Source of the DNA: a virus
Strand: one strand, 5' to 3'
DNA: 29,633 nt
Virus record (IMG/VR): IMGVR_UViG_3300000117_000141
Span: 1-29,633 of that record
Shown here in pieces: positions 22,674-29,633 of this stretch. Under the pieces are notes generated by a model, which had not been told where the DNA came from, made no database searches, and saw only the letters and a list, made by a program, of their open reading frames with translations. Every line of letters begins with the position of its first letter. Within the stretch, counting starts at the first letter, position 1. The translations under genes and the position numbers were made by a program.

Positions 22674-24155
22674 TTATAGGCTATCAAATATACCTTTAAT
22701 TGCTTTCTTAACCTCTGCTTTAATACCAGGACTTCTAAACGAACCACCAATCTTATCAGCTTGTTTTTTGATGTCGTTAACAAACTTTTTCATATTATTA
22801 ACTGAAGCTTTAACAAGCATTGCTCGTTTCTTATCTTCGTCAGGTGATATTGTTCCATCTGGATTAGCTTCTGTAATTGACTCTCTAACTATTTTTGCAA
22901 AGTTCTTTTTGTCCATTATAAGCTTTGATTTTTTCAATAGCTCTTGATAGTAGCCTTTTACTTCTCCAGCTCTTGATGCAACATATTCTTTTCTCCAGTT
23001 ATCTAAGTCTTCTTTACCTTGTTCTTTTGCGTATGCTGCAGCTTCTCTTACATAGTTTTCGTATGCACTAACCATACTACCATATTGGCTTGATATTGTT
23101 TGATATGAATCCCAGCCTCTATTATACATACCTTGTTTAAGCATGTTTGTAGTAAACTTAAATACTTTTTCAACCAATACAGTTGCGTCATCTAACATTT
23201 TCTTTAATGCATCAGGGCCTTTTGCCATTACTTTAGCTTGTAAAAGCTTTCTGTATCTTTTTGCATTTGCGTTAGCAACGTCTCTAGCTTGCATAAGTGC
23301 CGTAGCTCCTTGCTTTGCCGCAACTCTATCTGCTTGTTTTTCTTTTGCTGAAGGTATATCGGACAGCGCGATGCTAATTACTCTATCAGCTACCTCGCTA
23401 TATCTTTTGTAATTATCAAGTTTTTTACCTTGACTACCAATTTTAGCATCTGGTGATGAATATCTCTGCTTTGGCCAGTACATAGATTTTTTACCTATTG
23501 TAACACCTATAATACCTGGCTGAAGTCTGCCGTATTCATATCCTACTTGATATGGATTTTCTTTTGCGCTGTCTACAATAAAAATATTCATATGGTCATT
23601 GGAAGGATTTGCTCCATTTTTTACCATAGAATCTTCTACATCTGACCAAGCCAGCCCTTTAGACTTTGCAGTTACCGCAAAGAATTTTCTGTCCCTTGAA
23701 TCCATTAACTTGAAAAGATTTGTTATTTTTTTTGATGCAAATTTTTCTGTCATTAAAGACTTCATTATTTCTTCTCTAATTAAATTTCTTAATTTATGCT
23801 CCATTGATTCGTATCTCCACTTCTTTGTTTTTCCTACTTTACCTTTGTTTATTTCGAAGTAATCGCCTAAAACATTTCCATATCCTTGCCCTTGGTCAGG
23901 CCCCCACTTCTTAAAATGGTCATATCTCATTATGTTTCCTGTCTTTGTTATCATAATATCGACTGGCTCGTCGTTTGCATTTATTGCAGTGTATACAGGA
24001 ATTTTGCCGATATTCTTTTTAAACTTAGCCTTTGTCAAAAGAAATAGATTTTTATTGATTGTTTTTTCTAGTTTTTTTCTATCTTTAATTAAAGCAGCAT
24101 ACTGTTCATCGGTTAATTCAGGAAATTTTTTCTTTTCGTTGATTTCGCTTTTCAC
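22674..24155 (-). CDS. Probable head-region protein of unknown function (493 aa)
   Basis: Not recognised. I place the start at GTG 24155: GGAG lies six bases upstream, while the alternative TTG at 24167 lies before that ribosome binding site. The N-terminal part has VYTAINANDEPVDIMITK and MRYDHFKKWGPDQGQGYGN; next comes MEHKLRNLIREEIMKSL, a charged helix of a type common in marine T4-like phage proteins; then RKFFAVTAKSKGLAWSDVEDSMV; and the last 250 residues are long charged helices. It lies between the protease and scaffold genes, so an internal head or core protein is likely. It begins one base after the previous stop and is closed by a terminator. Confidence 0.65.
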   Translation of the reverse strand: MKSEINEKKKFPELTDEQYAALIKDRKKLEKTINKNLFLLTKAKFKKNIGKIPVYTAINANDEPVDIMITKTGNIMRYDHFKKWGPDQGQGYGNVLGDYFEINKGKVGKTKKWRYESMEHKLRNLIREEIMKSLMTEKFASKKITNLFKLMDSRDRKFFAVTAKSKGLAWSDVEDSMVKNGANPSNDHMNIFIVDSAKENPYQVGYEYGRLQPGIIGVTIGKKSMYWPKQRYSSPDAKIGSQGKKLDNYKRYSEVADRVISIALSDIPSAKEKQADRVAAKQGATALMQARDVANANAKRYRKLLQAKVMAKGPDALKKMLDDATVLVEKVFKFTTNMLKQGMYNRGWDSYQTISSQYGSMVSAYENYVREAAAYAKEQGKEDLDNWRKEYVASRAGEVKGYYQELLKKSKLIMDKKNFAKIVRESITEANPDGTISPDEDKKRAMLVKASVNNMKKFVNDIKKQADKIGGSFRSPGIKAEVKKAIKGIFDSL

Positions 24156-24156
24156 G

Positions 24157-24927
24157 TTATACTCCAATCTTTGAATATTTTAACATATCGTTAATAGCCT
24201 TAAGTGCTTTTTTCTTTGCTGCGTCAAATTCTTTTCCATATCTTCCTGAGCCGCCGCCTTTTTTAGCATTTGAAACCATCTTCATTATATTGCCAATTTG
24301 TTTTTCTTCGCTTGAGCTTTTCATCTTTGGAGCAGCTTCAGTTCTAAGATTTAATCCTATACCTGGAGCAGATACTACATTTGATAAACCTTCAAATGCT
24401 TCTGTTACAAGTTGTTCAAATTTATCAACAGATTCATTTTTTTCTTTTTCAATAGCTTTTGCAACAGCTTTTCTTCTGTTAGCTAAATAATCATCTGTTT
24501 CATCTTCATCACCATCATTATCTATATCGCCGTCTTCTTTACCAACAGCATCCATAGCTTCATTGATTTCATAATATTTTCCAAGCTTTGTACCTATATC
24601 TTCAAATACAGATTCTAATCTTTGCTGTAGTGTAGATATTTCAGTAAATGTATTTTCAAATACTTTAACAGAATCAGATATTGCTTTTGTATCTCTTTTT
24701 ACTGATACAGCATCAAACCAATCAGCAGTTTCTTCTATTGCCATTCTGCTAGCATTTTCAGCCATCATTTTTATATTTTCAACAAGCTCCTTAATCTCTT
24801 GAGTTTTATATACATTTTTTCCTAACTCATTAAATCTTGAAACAGCTTCTAATGTTTTTTGTTTTTCTTCTTCTGTCATTCTTTTTGGTTTATCAGAAGA
24901 TTCGTTAATCATATTTGATAATTTCAT
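24157..24927 (-). CDS. Probable prohead core/internal head protein with Ca-loop-like motif (256 aa)
   Basis: Not recognised as a named family. 256 residues, mostly charged helix (residues 18-130 likely coiled coil). Residues 132-146 read DGDIDNDGDEDETDD, followed by YLANRRKAVAKAI: an EF-hand-like acidic loop followed by a helix, a module that I associate with proteins of marine T4-like phages. AAGGAG precedes the ATG and lies inside the end of the protease gene. Position between gp21 and gp22 suggests a prohead core component or internal protein. Calcium binding is inference. Confidence 0.65.
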   Translation of the reverse strand: MKLSNMINESSDKPKRMTEEEKQKTLEAVSRFNELGKNVYKTQEIKELVENIKMMAENASRMAIEETADWFDAVSVKRDTKAISDSVKVFENTFTEISTLQQRLESVFEDIGTKLGKYYEINEAMDAVGKEDGDIDNDGDEDETDDYLANRRKAVAKAIEKEKNESVDKFEQLVTEAFEGLSNVVSAPGIGLNLRTEAAPKMKSSSEEKQIGNIMKMVSNAKKGGGSGRYGKEFDAAKKKALKAINDMLKYSKIGV

Positions 24928-24928
24928 A

Positions 24929-25573
24929 TTATTTACTCCTTGTTGGTAATGAACATTTACATGTTAAGTCACAAAGCATTTCATTGATTATGTTAGTGAC
25001 TTTATCATATTTTCCTATATAAATATCTTGTTTTGATTCGTTAATAGATTCATTAACTGGTTTCATAAAAGCACCGTGTGTAGATGGATTAGAGACAAAG
25101 TCCCAGCATACTAATTCAAAGTCATCCTGTACTTCAAGCGTTCCGTCTTCTGAAAGCTGCTTTACTGAACCTAGTCCTCTTGAGCTAATTCCTAATTTAA
25201 CACCTGCTTTTAATAATTCTTTAAGTATATTTCCTGATGGTGTACCTAATACCTCTACAGTACCTACTACATCATCTCCATTCCACCAAACTTTTTTAAT
25301 ATTATGTGAAACGTTTTGAAGATTTACTACTGATGATTCAGGATGGTCTAACTCTCCAAGAGCTCTATTCTCTGATATCTGTACTTGAGAATATTTTTCT
25401 ACTTCTCTTTCTAAAACTTCTTTTGGATATACTCTACCATTCTGGTTTTTAGCTCCTGCTCTTTGTAGCACACCTGTTACAATAACTCTTCCGTCATTAA
25501 TTTTTTCTGACTCCGTTATCATCTGTGGTGTAATATCAAAGTTTGTATAATCTATAAGTACCTGCTTAGCCAT
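24929..25573 (-). CDS. 21: Prohead core protease, gp21-like
   Basis: 214 residues, the size of T4 gp21 (212 aa). GVLQRAGAKNQNGRVYP opens the fold. Catalytic residues by motif: His77 in GELDHPE, Ser131 in GISSRG, and Asp158 in WDFVSNPS. This serine protease of herpesvirus-assemblin type sits in the prohead core, digests the scaffold and trims the capsid protein. The C-terminal 40 residues (SINESKQDIYIG, then CDLTCKC) may be self-cleaved. The ATG follows the previous stop without a gap, with AGGGG upstream. Confidence 0.93.
   Translation of the reverse strand: MAKQVLIDYTNFDITPQMITESEKINDGRVIVTGVLQRAGAKNQNGRVYPKEVLEREVEKYSQVQISENRALGELDHPESSVVNLQNVSHNIKKVWWNGDDVVGTVEVLGTPSGNILKELLKAGVKLGISSRGLGSVKQLSEDGTLEVQDDFELVCWDFVSNPSTHGAFMKPVNESINESKQDIYIGKYDKVTNIINEMLCDLTCKCSLPTRSK
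25017..25026 (-). promoter_or_regulatory. Class L motif inside protease gene
   Basis: Exact decamer inside the 3' part of gp21 (codons for Ile-Tyr-Ile), 90 bases before the 256-aa gene. It may be an internal promoter or chance. Confidence 0.25.
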
Positions 25574-26032
25574 TTAGAATCCCCTTAGTTTTTCAGATAG
25601 TCTTTCCATCTTTGCAGAGATTTTTTCTAAATTCTCTCTTGTAGATTTCCAGTATTTAGTTTCATCAACACCTGTTTCATTTTTAAGTTTAATGTTTTGG
25701 TTTATTATTCTTTCAATTCTAAATAACTTTCCATTAACTTCTTTAATTGCTTTATTTACTTTCTGCTTTGAACTTAAAGATTCATCATTTTTATAATCTT
25801 TATAGCTAGCTTCATTTAACATTGTAAGCTTAGCCATTTTCATAAATGTAGATTCTTTAACTGGTTTATATCCCATAAGACCTTTTGTTAAATCTTTCTT
25901 CTTTTTCTTTCCAAAAGCATATTTTGTATCATATTCACCACCAGCATCTACAGTAGTGTTAGCCTCTTCTATTTCTTCTTCTTTGTCAAAATCATCTTCA
26001 AACATTTTATCTAATTTTTTATTTAATGACAT
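25574..26032 (-). CDS. Small probable prohead core protein (152 aa)
   Basis: 152 residues. An acidic N-terminal part (DKMFEDDFDKEEEIEEAN) is followed by a basic segment (FGKKKKKDLTKGLMGYK) and a helical half: VNGKLFRIERIINQNIKLKNETG, then YWKSTRENLEKISAKMERLSEKLRGF. The helical half is a pattern I have seen in marine T4-like phages, without assigned function. T4 has core genes 67 and 68 between 20 and 21, exactly here, so a core role is likely. AAGGAG precedes the ATG, which overlaps the end of the previous gene by 14 bases. Confidence 0.68.
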   Translation of the reverse strand: MSLNKKLDKMFEDDFDKEEEIEEANTTVDAGGEYDTKYAFGKKKKKDLTKGLMGYKPVKESTFMKMAKLTMLNEASYKDYKNDESLSSKQKVNKAIKEVNGKLFRIERIINQNIKLKNETGVDETKYWKSTRENLEKISAKMERLSEKLRGF

Positions 26033-26864
26033 TGAAAGTCTCCTTGATTAAATCATAAGCTCTTAAAACTGAAAGCATATGCATATCTTTTATTTTGGTT
26101 TCTTCTTTTATAAGATTTAATTGCGTTGCAACTTCATTAAGTTTTATAGAAACTATTTTGTCAGAAACTTTGTTGGATAAGTTTTCTATCGAGTTTGATG
26201 TTTTATCTATTTCGGAATGTAAATAAGTTTTTAATTTTGTAGTATTTGAAATATTATTAATATATTCCCTTAACAAAGTTTTTTGGTCTTTTGAAAGGTT
26301 TCCATATTTATCGTTAAATTTTTCAATCATTATTTTATATGAAAGCGATCTAACGTCTTTGTCTTGTTTTGAATAAAGTTGATAAGTTTCATCTACTCTA
26401 TTTTTCTTTTTACTTTTTCTTGTAATTGTTTCTACAAGATTATATCTAAATCTAATTGATTGTGCAGGTGCAGATCTATTTTCGAATAAACAATATATTG
26501 AAGCGTTGTCAGAATAGTTTTCTACTTTAGACTTAAAAAACTCTTCTACATTATAATTGTTTTTTATTTCTTTTATTAGATTGTATTTTTGTTTTCTTAA
26601 CTCTGTGTGAGATATTTTACTTCTTTCTTTTAATACAGCATCAATAAACTTTTCAGCCTTTGTGTCTGTATCGAATTTCTCGTTTAATAAAGTTTGGTAT
26701 AAGTTTAATTCTTTTTTAATCGATGTATTCTTTTTGAAGAACTCTCTTATTATTTTTATTGCAGGTGATGTTTTAACACCATTTAAAGTATCACTTGTTA
26801 TCTGTCTTACAAGCAATTCAAAGATGATTCCTGTGTTTTTGTATTTAGAGTGTTTTGCTTTCAT
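26019..26864 (-). CDS. Conserved protein next to portal (281 aa)
   Basis: Function unknown. The product opens MKAKHSKYKNTGIIFELLVRQ and is mostly charged helix, with no membrane segment or catalytic motif. I chose the ATG at 26864 because AGGA lies about ten bases upstream and the class L motif then stands at the usual distance; the in-frame ATG at 26882 has no ribosome binding site. Its place directly after the portal gene matches T4 gene 67 or 68 by position only; it is longer than either (80 and 141 aa). A prohead core or portal-associated role is inference. Confidence 0.65.
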   Translation of the reverse strand: MKAKHSKYKNTGIIFELLVRQITSDTLNGVKTSPAIKIIREFFKKNTSIKKELNLYQTLLNEKFDTDTKAEKFIDAVLKERSKISHTELRKQKYNLIKEIKNNYNVEEFFKSKVENYSDNASIYCLFENRSAPAQSIRFRYNLVETITRKSKKKNRVDETYQLYSKQDKDVRSLSYKIMIEKFNDKYGNLSKDQKTLLREYINNISNTTKLKTYLHSEIDKTSNSIENLSNKVSDKIVSIKLNEVATQLNLIKEETKIKDMHMLSVLRAYDLIKETFNVIK

Positions 26865-26897
26865 ATCAATTCTTTCCTGCATATATCTTTATATATT

Positions 26898-26907
26898 ATA
26901 TAAATAT
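26898..26907 (-). promoter_or_regulatory. Promoter-like motif, class L (ATATTTATAT)
   Basis: Exact decamer between the portal and the 281-aa gene, inside a longer inverted repeat (CTTTATAT / ATATAAAG, about 26887-26911). Confidence 0.5.
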
Positions 26908-26919
26908 AAAGTACTTCGG

Positions 26920-28725
26920 TTATATATCCTCTTCTATTATGTTGCTTTCATTTAAAAGTGATGTTTTATTTTGCTCTACCTTCTTAAACATGTTTCTTAC
27001 ATTTCTACCTTCAAATCTTCTTAAAGACTTATTGTTAGAAAGCTTTGTATCTCTTTTTCTTTCTTCCTTGCCAACAGAATCTCTACCTCTTGCAGATTCT
27101 TGAGAATCAAATGATGTTGGCTCTTCTGGTCTTCCTTGACCTGGTTCGTTTCCAATATTGCCAAATAAACTTGTATTTGCTCCATCAGTATTTTCAGGGT
27201 CAAGAGTTGCAAGCGTATGAGGTGTACCTAGTGCCTCTCCTGTTTCCATTGGGTCATTACCTTCTTGTTCTATTTGAGTCTTTCTAAATGTTTGTTTTAA
27301 ATCTTCAATAAGAGAAAGCTTTTCGCTGTCAATTTGTTCACTGGTCATGTTATACACATTTTTGTATATCCATTCCTCTGACATCATTTGATTACTCTTT
27401 ATAGAATCAGCAAGACTTATTTTTGTAGACCATAGTTCTAATTTTTCTTGTTCTGCAATGTTAGAAGGATTTGTCATTGATAATTCAAACTCTACCATTT
27501 CTTCGTTTTCAAAGCCTTGAGAGTATAAATGTACCATTGCAACTTTTGTTAACTCTGAAATAAATATTCTTTGTAGTCTTTCAATTGTTCTAGAGAATCT
27601 TACATCTTGTGCAGCTAATGTTGCTTTACCGTCAACTCCTTCCTCGTATCCTAAAAACGCTTTAGGTACTTTCAATGCAGCAAACATTCTTTCTTTTAAA
27701 TAGTTTACATCATCTATACCATCAAAGCTCATACCTGATAAAGTATCTATTTCTGTACCTGATTGTCCACCTCTTACAGGAAGGTATACATCTTCTAACA
27801 TATTTGACATATTAAATTTAAGATTATACTGGCCTGTTTTTTCATCGATATATGGAGTCTTTTTCATATTCTGAATAACTCTTTGCATATATGCTTCTAC
27901 TTCATTTGGTGGTATGTTACCTATATCTATTTTGTATACTCTTTTTTCTGGTGCGCGCATTATTCTATGTATTAACATTGCGTCTTCCATAAGAGTTAAC
28001 TGCTTCCATGTTTTTCTTGCAGGTTCTATTATTGATTTACCATAAGGTAAGAAATTCATATCGTTTAACAATCTAAAGTGAGCAACCTCATAGTTCTCAT
28101 ATTTCATCTGATTGTTTGCAGTCTTTCCATATCCTTGTGCGCCTCCCATTGTAGGGTCATGTGTAAAGTTTACAACTTCAGGATTCTCTGGGTCTACACC
28201 TTCCTCTCTAAACATTTCATATGATGAAAGAGGTACTGCATTTGTTATACCTACTTTTTCTGTTATATCTAATTTAAGATAAAAATCTCCATACTTGCAC
28301 ATGTTTCTTAACCACGGCCAAGCATTGAATTCTATATTAAGTACATCGTAAAATAAATTATTAAGTACCTTTTGTACTTTTTCATTATCAGTTTTTATTT
28401 CTATAATATTTCCATACTCGTTTTTAAGTGTAGACTCATCTGCATAAATGTCTAGTGCAGAAGAGATTATAGAATCTTCGTCCATTATTTCGTAATCAGT
28501 ATAAAGCTGGAGTCTCATTGTATGGAAATTAGCCTGTTGGTTATATCCGTGAGTGTTTGCTTGATATATTCTATTATATCTATCGATTAATCTGTTTGTT
28601 GCAAGCTTTGTATTTGCTTGAACTTTACTTAGGTCTGAAACCTTTAATCCTGAATCTGTTCTTCGTACAACTGTACCTGTCGAAAATAGTGTTTGTAGTC
28701 TTCCAAAAAATGTTTTATCAGCCAT
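26920..28725 (-). CDS. 20: Portal vertex protein
   Basis: 601 residues (T4 gp20 has 524). It carries the gp20 pattern: YRIYQANTHGYNQQANFHTMRLQLY-type N-terminal part, EYDIMDED-like DYEIMDEDSIISSALDIYADEST, PARKTWKQLTLMEDAMLIHRIMRAPEKRVY, LPVRGG, IDTLSG and VPKAFLGYEEG. Twelve copies form the ring through which DNA enters and to which the neck attaches. AGGAG lies nine bases before the ATG, and the gene begins 12 bases after the terminase stop. The C-terminal part from about 500 is polar and low in order, longer than in T4. Confidence 0.94.
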   Translation of the reverse strand: MADKTFFGRLQTLFSTGTVVRRTDSGLKVSDLSKVQANTKLATNRLIDRYNRIYQANTHGYNQQANFHTMRLQLYTDYEIMDEDSIISSALDIYADESTLKNEYGNIIEIKTDNEKVQKVLNNLFYDVLNIEFNAWPWLRNMCKYGDFYLKLDITEKVGITNAVPLSSYEMFREEGVDPENPEVVNFTHDPTMGGAQGYGKTANNQMKYENYEVAHFRLLNDMNFLPYGKSIIEPARKTWKQLTLMEDAMLIHRIMRAPEKRVYKIDIGNIPPNEVEAYMQRVIQNMKKTPYIDEKTGQYNLKFNMSNMLEDVYLPVRGGQSGTEIDTLSGMSFDGIDDVNYLKERMFAALKVPKAFLGYEEGVDGKATLAAQDVRFSRTIERLQRIFISELTKVAMVHLYSQGFENEEMVEFELSMTNPSNIAEQEKLELWSTKISLADSIKSNQMMSEEWIYKNVYNMTSEQIDSEKLSLIEDLKQTFRKTQIEQEGNDPMETGEALGTPHTLATLDPENTDGANTSLFGNIGNEPGQGRPEEPTSFDSQESARGRDSVGKEERKRDTKLSNNKSLRRFEGRNVRNMFKKVEQNKTSLLNESNIIEEDI

Positions 28726-28737
28726 CTAATTTTACTC

Positions 28738-29633
28738 CTATAATAGCCAGGTTAAATCCTCGTCATCGTTACCCAGTTTCATTTTCCATGGGTCTCCGTT
28801 AGCGTTGGACGTTTTGTAAGCACCTCTAGTGTTTACTATATTATTAATTGCATTTTTATTCATATTCAATCCTTCAGTATGCAGTCTGATAGCATTGTCT
28901 CTAACATATAATGCAATTGTAAAAGCCATTGTCAAATCATCATTATATCCTCGTTGAGCTTCTGCTTTATGGCCGTTCCATATAAAAACAAAAAGCTCAT
29001 CAATTAATCTTTGAGATTTGATAGTGCACGCTTTTTCCCTAAAATAAATATCTAGCTTCGATATCAAAAGAGGTCTAGTTCGTGATGATGTAGTAAATCC
29101 TGGCGTCATATTTTCTTTATTTTTTAAATCATAACCTTTACTTAATTGCGTTGCAGCATCATGAACTCCTTCATGTTTAAACGTATAGTATAGATTTCTA
29201 TAATTTCTATCTATCGCAGGTTGTATTGCTGCCCAACCTATGTTTGCATTTTCTACTACTAATAAAGCTTCATTATATTCTGTAGCTATATTGACAAGAT
29301 AATTTCCAAATTCTTTTGTACCAAGCTGGCCTCTGAATTCTGCAACCTGTACCATGTTTGTCAAATCAATTACGTGAAATGCAGAGTAGTCACTTCCATC
29401 ACCTCGCGCAACGTCTGCTACTACCATATATGATTTTGTATAATCTGCATATTCCCATATCCAAAGCTCTTCGTTTGCACCGCGTTTTTCAATAGGGTCT
29501 TGCACCATATTGTCAACATACCATGTTAATAAATCACCAGGTATTACAGTGTTACCAGAAGATACAAAATCGCAATCACATTCTTGAGCAGCCATTTTTG
29601 GTCCAAGTAATTCATCTTGCATGTCTCTCCATG
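28738..29633 (-). CDS. 17: Terminase large subunit, C-terminal part (cut by window edge)
   Basis: About 297 C-terminal residues, open to the right edge; the frame continues past the first visible Met as W-R-D-M. It holds the nuclease domain of the packaging motor: QECDCDFVSSG, then VVADVARGDGSDYSAF (first catalytic Asp), VVENANIGW (Glu), and GYNDDLTMAF (last Asp pair). These match the three acidic residues of the RNase H-like nuclease in T4 gp17. The ATPase domain lies outside the window. It heads the unit gp17-gp20 as in T4, where 17 precedes 18. Confidence 0.94.
   Translation of the reverse strand, partial: WRDMQDELLGPKMAAQECDCDFVSSGNTVIPGDLLTWYVDNMVQDPIEKRGANEELWIWEYADYTKSYMVVADVARGDGSDYSAFHVIDLTNMVQVAEFRGQLGTKEFGNYLVNIATEYNEALLVVENANIGWAAIQPAIDRNYRNLYYTFKHEGVHDAATQLSKGYDLKNKENMTPGFTTSSRTRPLLISKLDIYFREKACTIKSQRLIDELFVFIWNGHKAEAQRGYNDDLTMAFTIALYVRDNAIRLHTEGLNMNKNAINNIVNTRGAYKTSNANGDPWKMKLGNDDEDLTWLL

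Noticed and set aside
27021-27212. Second minus-strand frame inside the portal gene
   Set aside because: It lies wholly within gp20 in another frame, has no ribosome binding site and no domain.
1-29633. CRISPR array, tRNA genes, insertion sequence or integrase
   Set aside because: No regularly spaced repeats, cloverleaf-type sequences or transposase/integrase motifs were seen on either strand.

Overview
The window is a late-gene segment of a T4-type (myovirus, contractile-tail) phage genome. It is AT-rich and densely packed, and every gene I can support lies on the minus strand, so it is transcribed from the right end to the left. The evidence for a T4-like phage is a recognisable set of virion genes: terminase large subunit (gp17), portal (gp20), prohead protease (gp21), scaffold (gp22), major capsid protein (gp23), neck and tail-completion proteins (gp13, gp14, gp15), sheath (gp18), tube (gp19), a tail chaperone, a tape measure and baseplate/hub proteins. 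Most starts have good GGAG-type ribosome binding sites, which argues against a typical Bacteroidetes host. Low GC together with UvdE, PhoH and ribosomal protein S21 resembles marine T4-like phages such as those of SAR11 or related bacteria, but the host cannot be settled from this sequence.

Layout in transcription order (right to left): terminase C-terminal part and portal (29633-26920); two small genes in the place of T4 67/68, then the prohead protease and two uncharacterised probable head genes (26864-22674); a ribosomal protein S21 homologue as its own transcription unit (22566-22252); scaffold and major capsid protein (22049-19564); PhoH-like ATPase, gp13, gp14, gp15, a small coiled-coil protein, sheath and tube (19468-13103); a tail-assembly chaperone with a probable programmed frameshift, a small protein and the tape measure (12979-9039); a probable tube-cap/baseplate protein, a LysM-like baseplate protein and a gp27-like hub (9037-4580); a Cys-cluster protein (4583-3759); a small family A DNA polymerase-like protein (3722-2712); a PD-(D/E)XK nuclease-like protein, a hypothetical and a small membrane protein (2674-360); and the N-terminal part of a UV damage endonuclease running off the left edge.

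Regulation can be partly read. Four good intrinsic terminators (after the 22674 gene, S21, gp23 and gp19) cut the cluster into units, and each is followed directly by a short repeated element. Ten boundaries plus one site inside a gene carry the core ATATTTATAT (coding strand; one site has a single mismatch), mostly before structural genes. A different element ending in TTATATTA lies before the three apparently non-structural genes S21, polA-like and uvdE. I read these as two promoter classes, probably late and early/middle.

The most interesting items are the frameshift in the tail chaperone gene, the thumb-poor polymerase lying among tail genes, the separately transcribed S21, and the two promoter-like motif families. 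No tRNA, CRISPR array, insertion sequence or attachment site was seen. No stretch above 300 bases lacks a gene; the longest gap (22050-22251) holds a terminator, a promoter-like motif and a leader hairpin.
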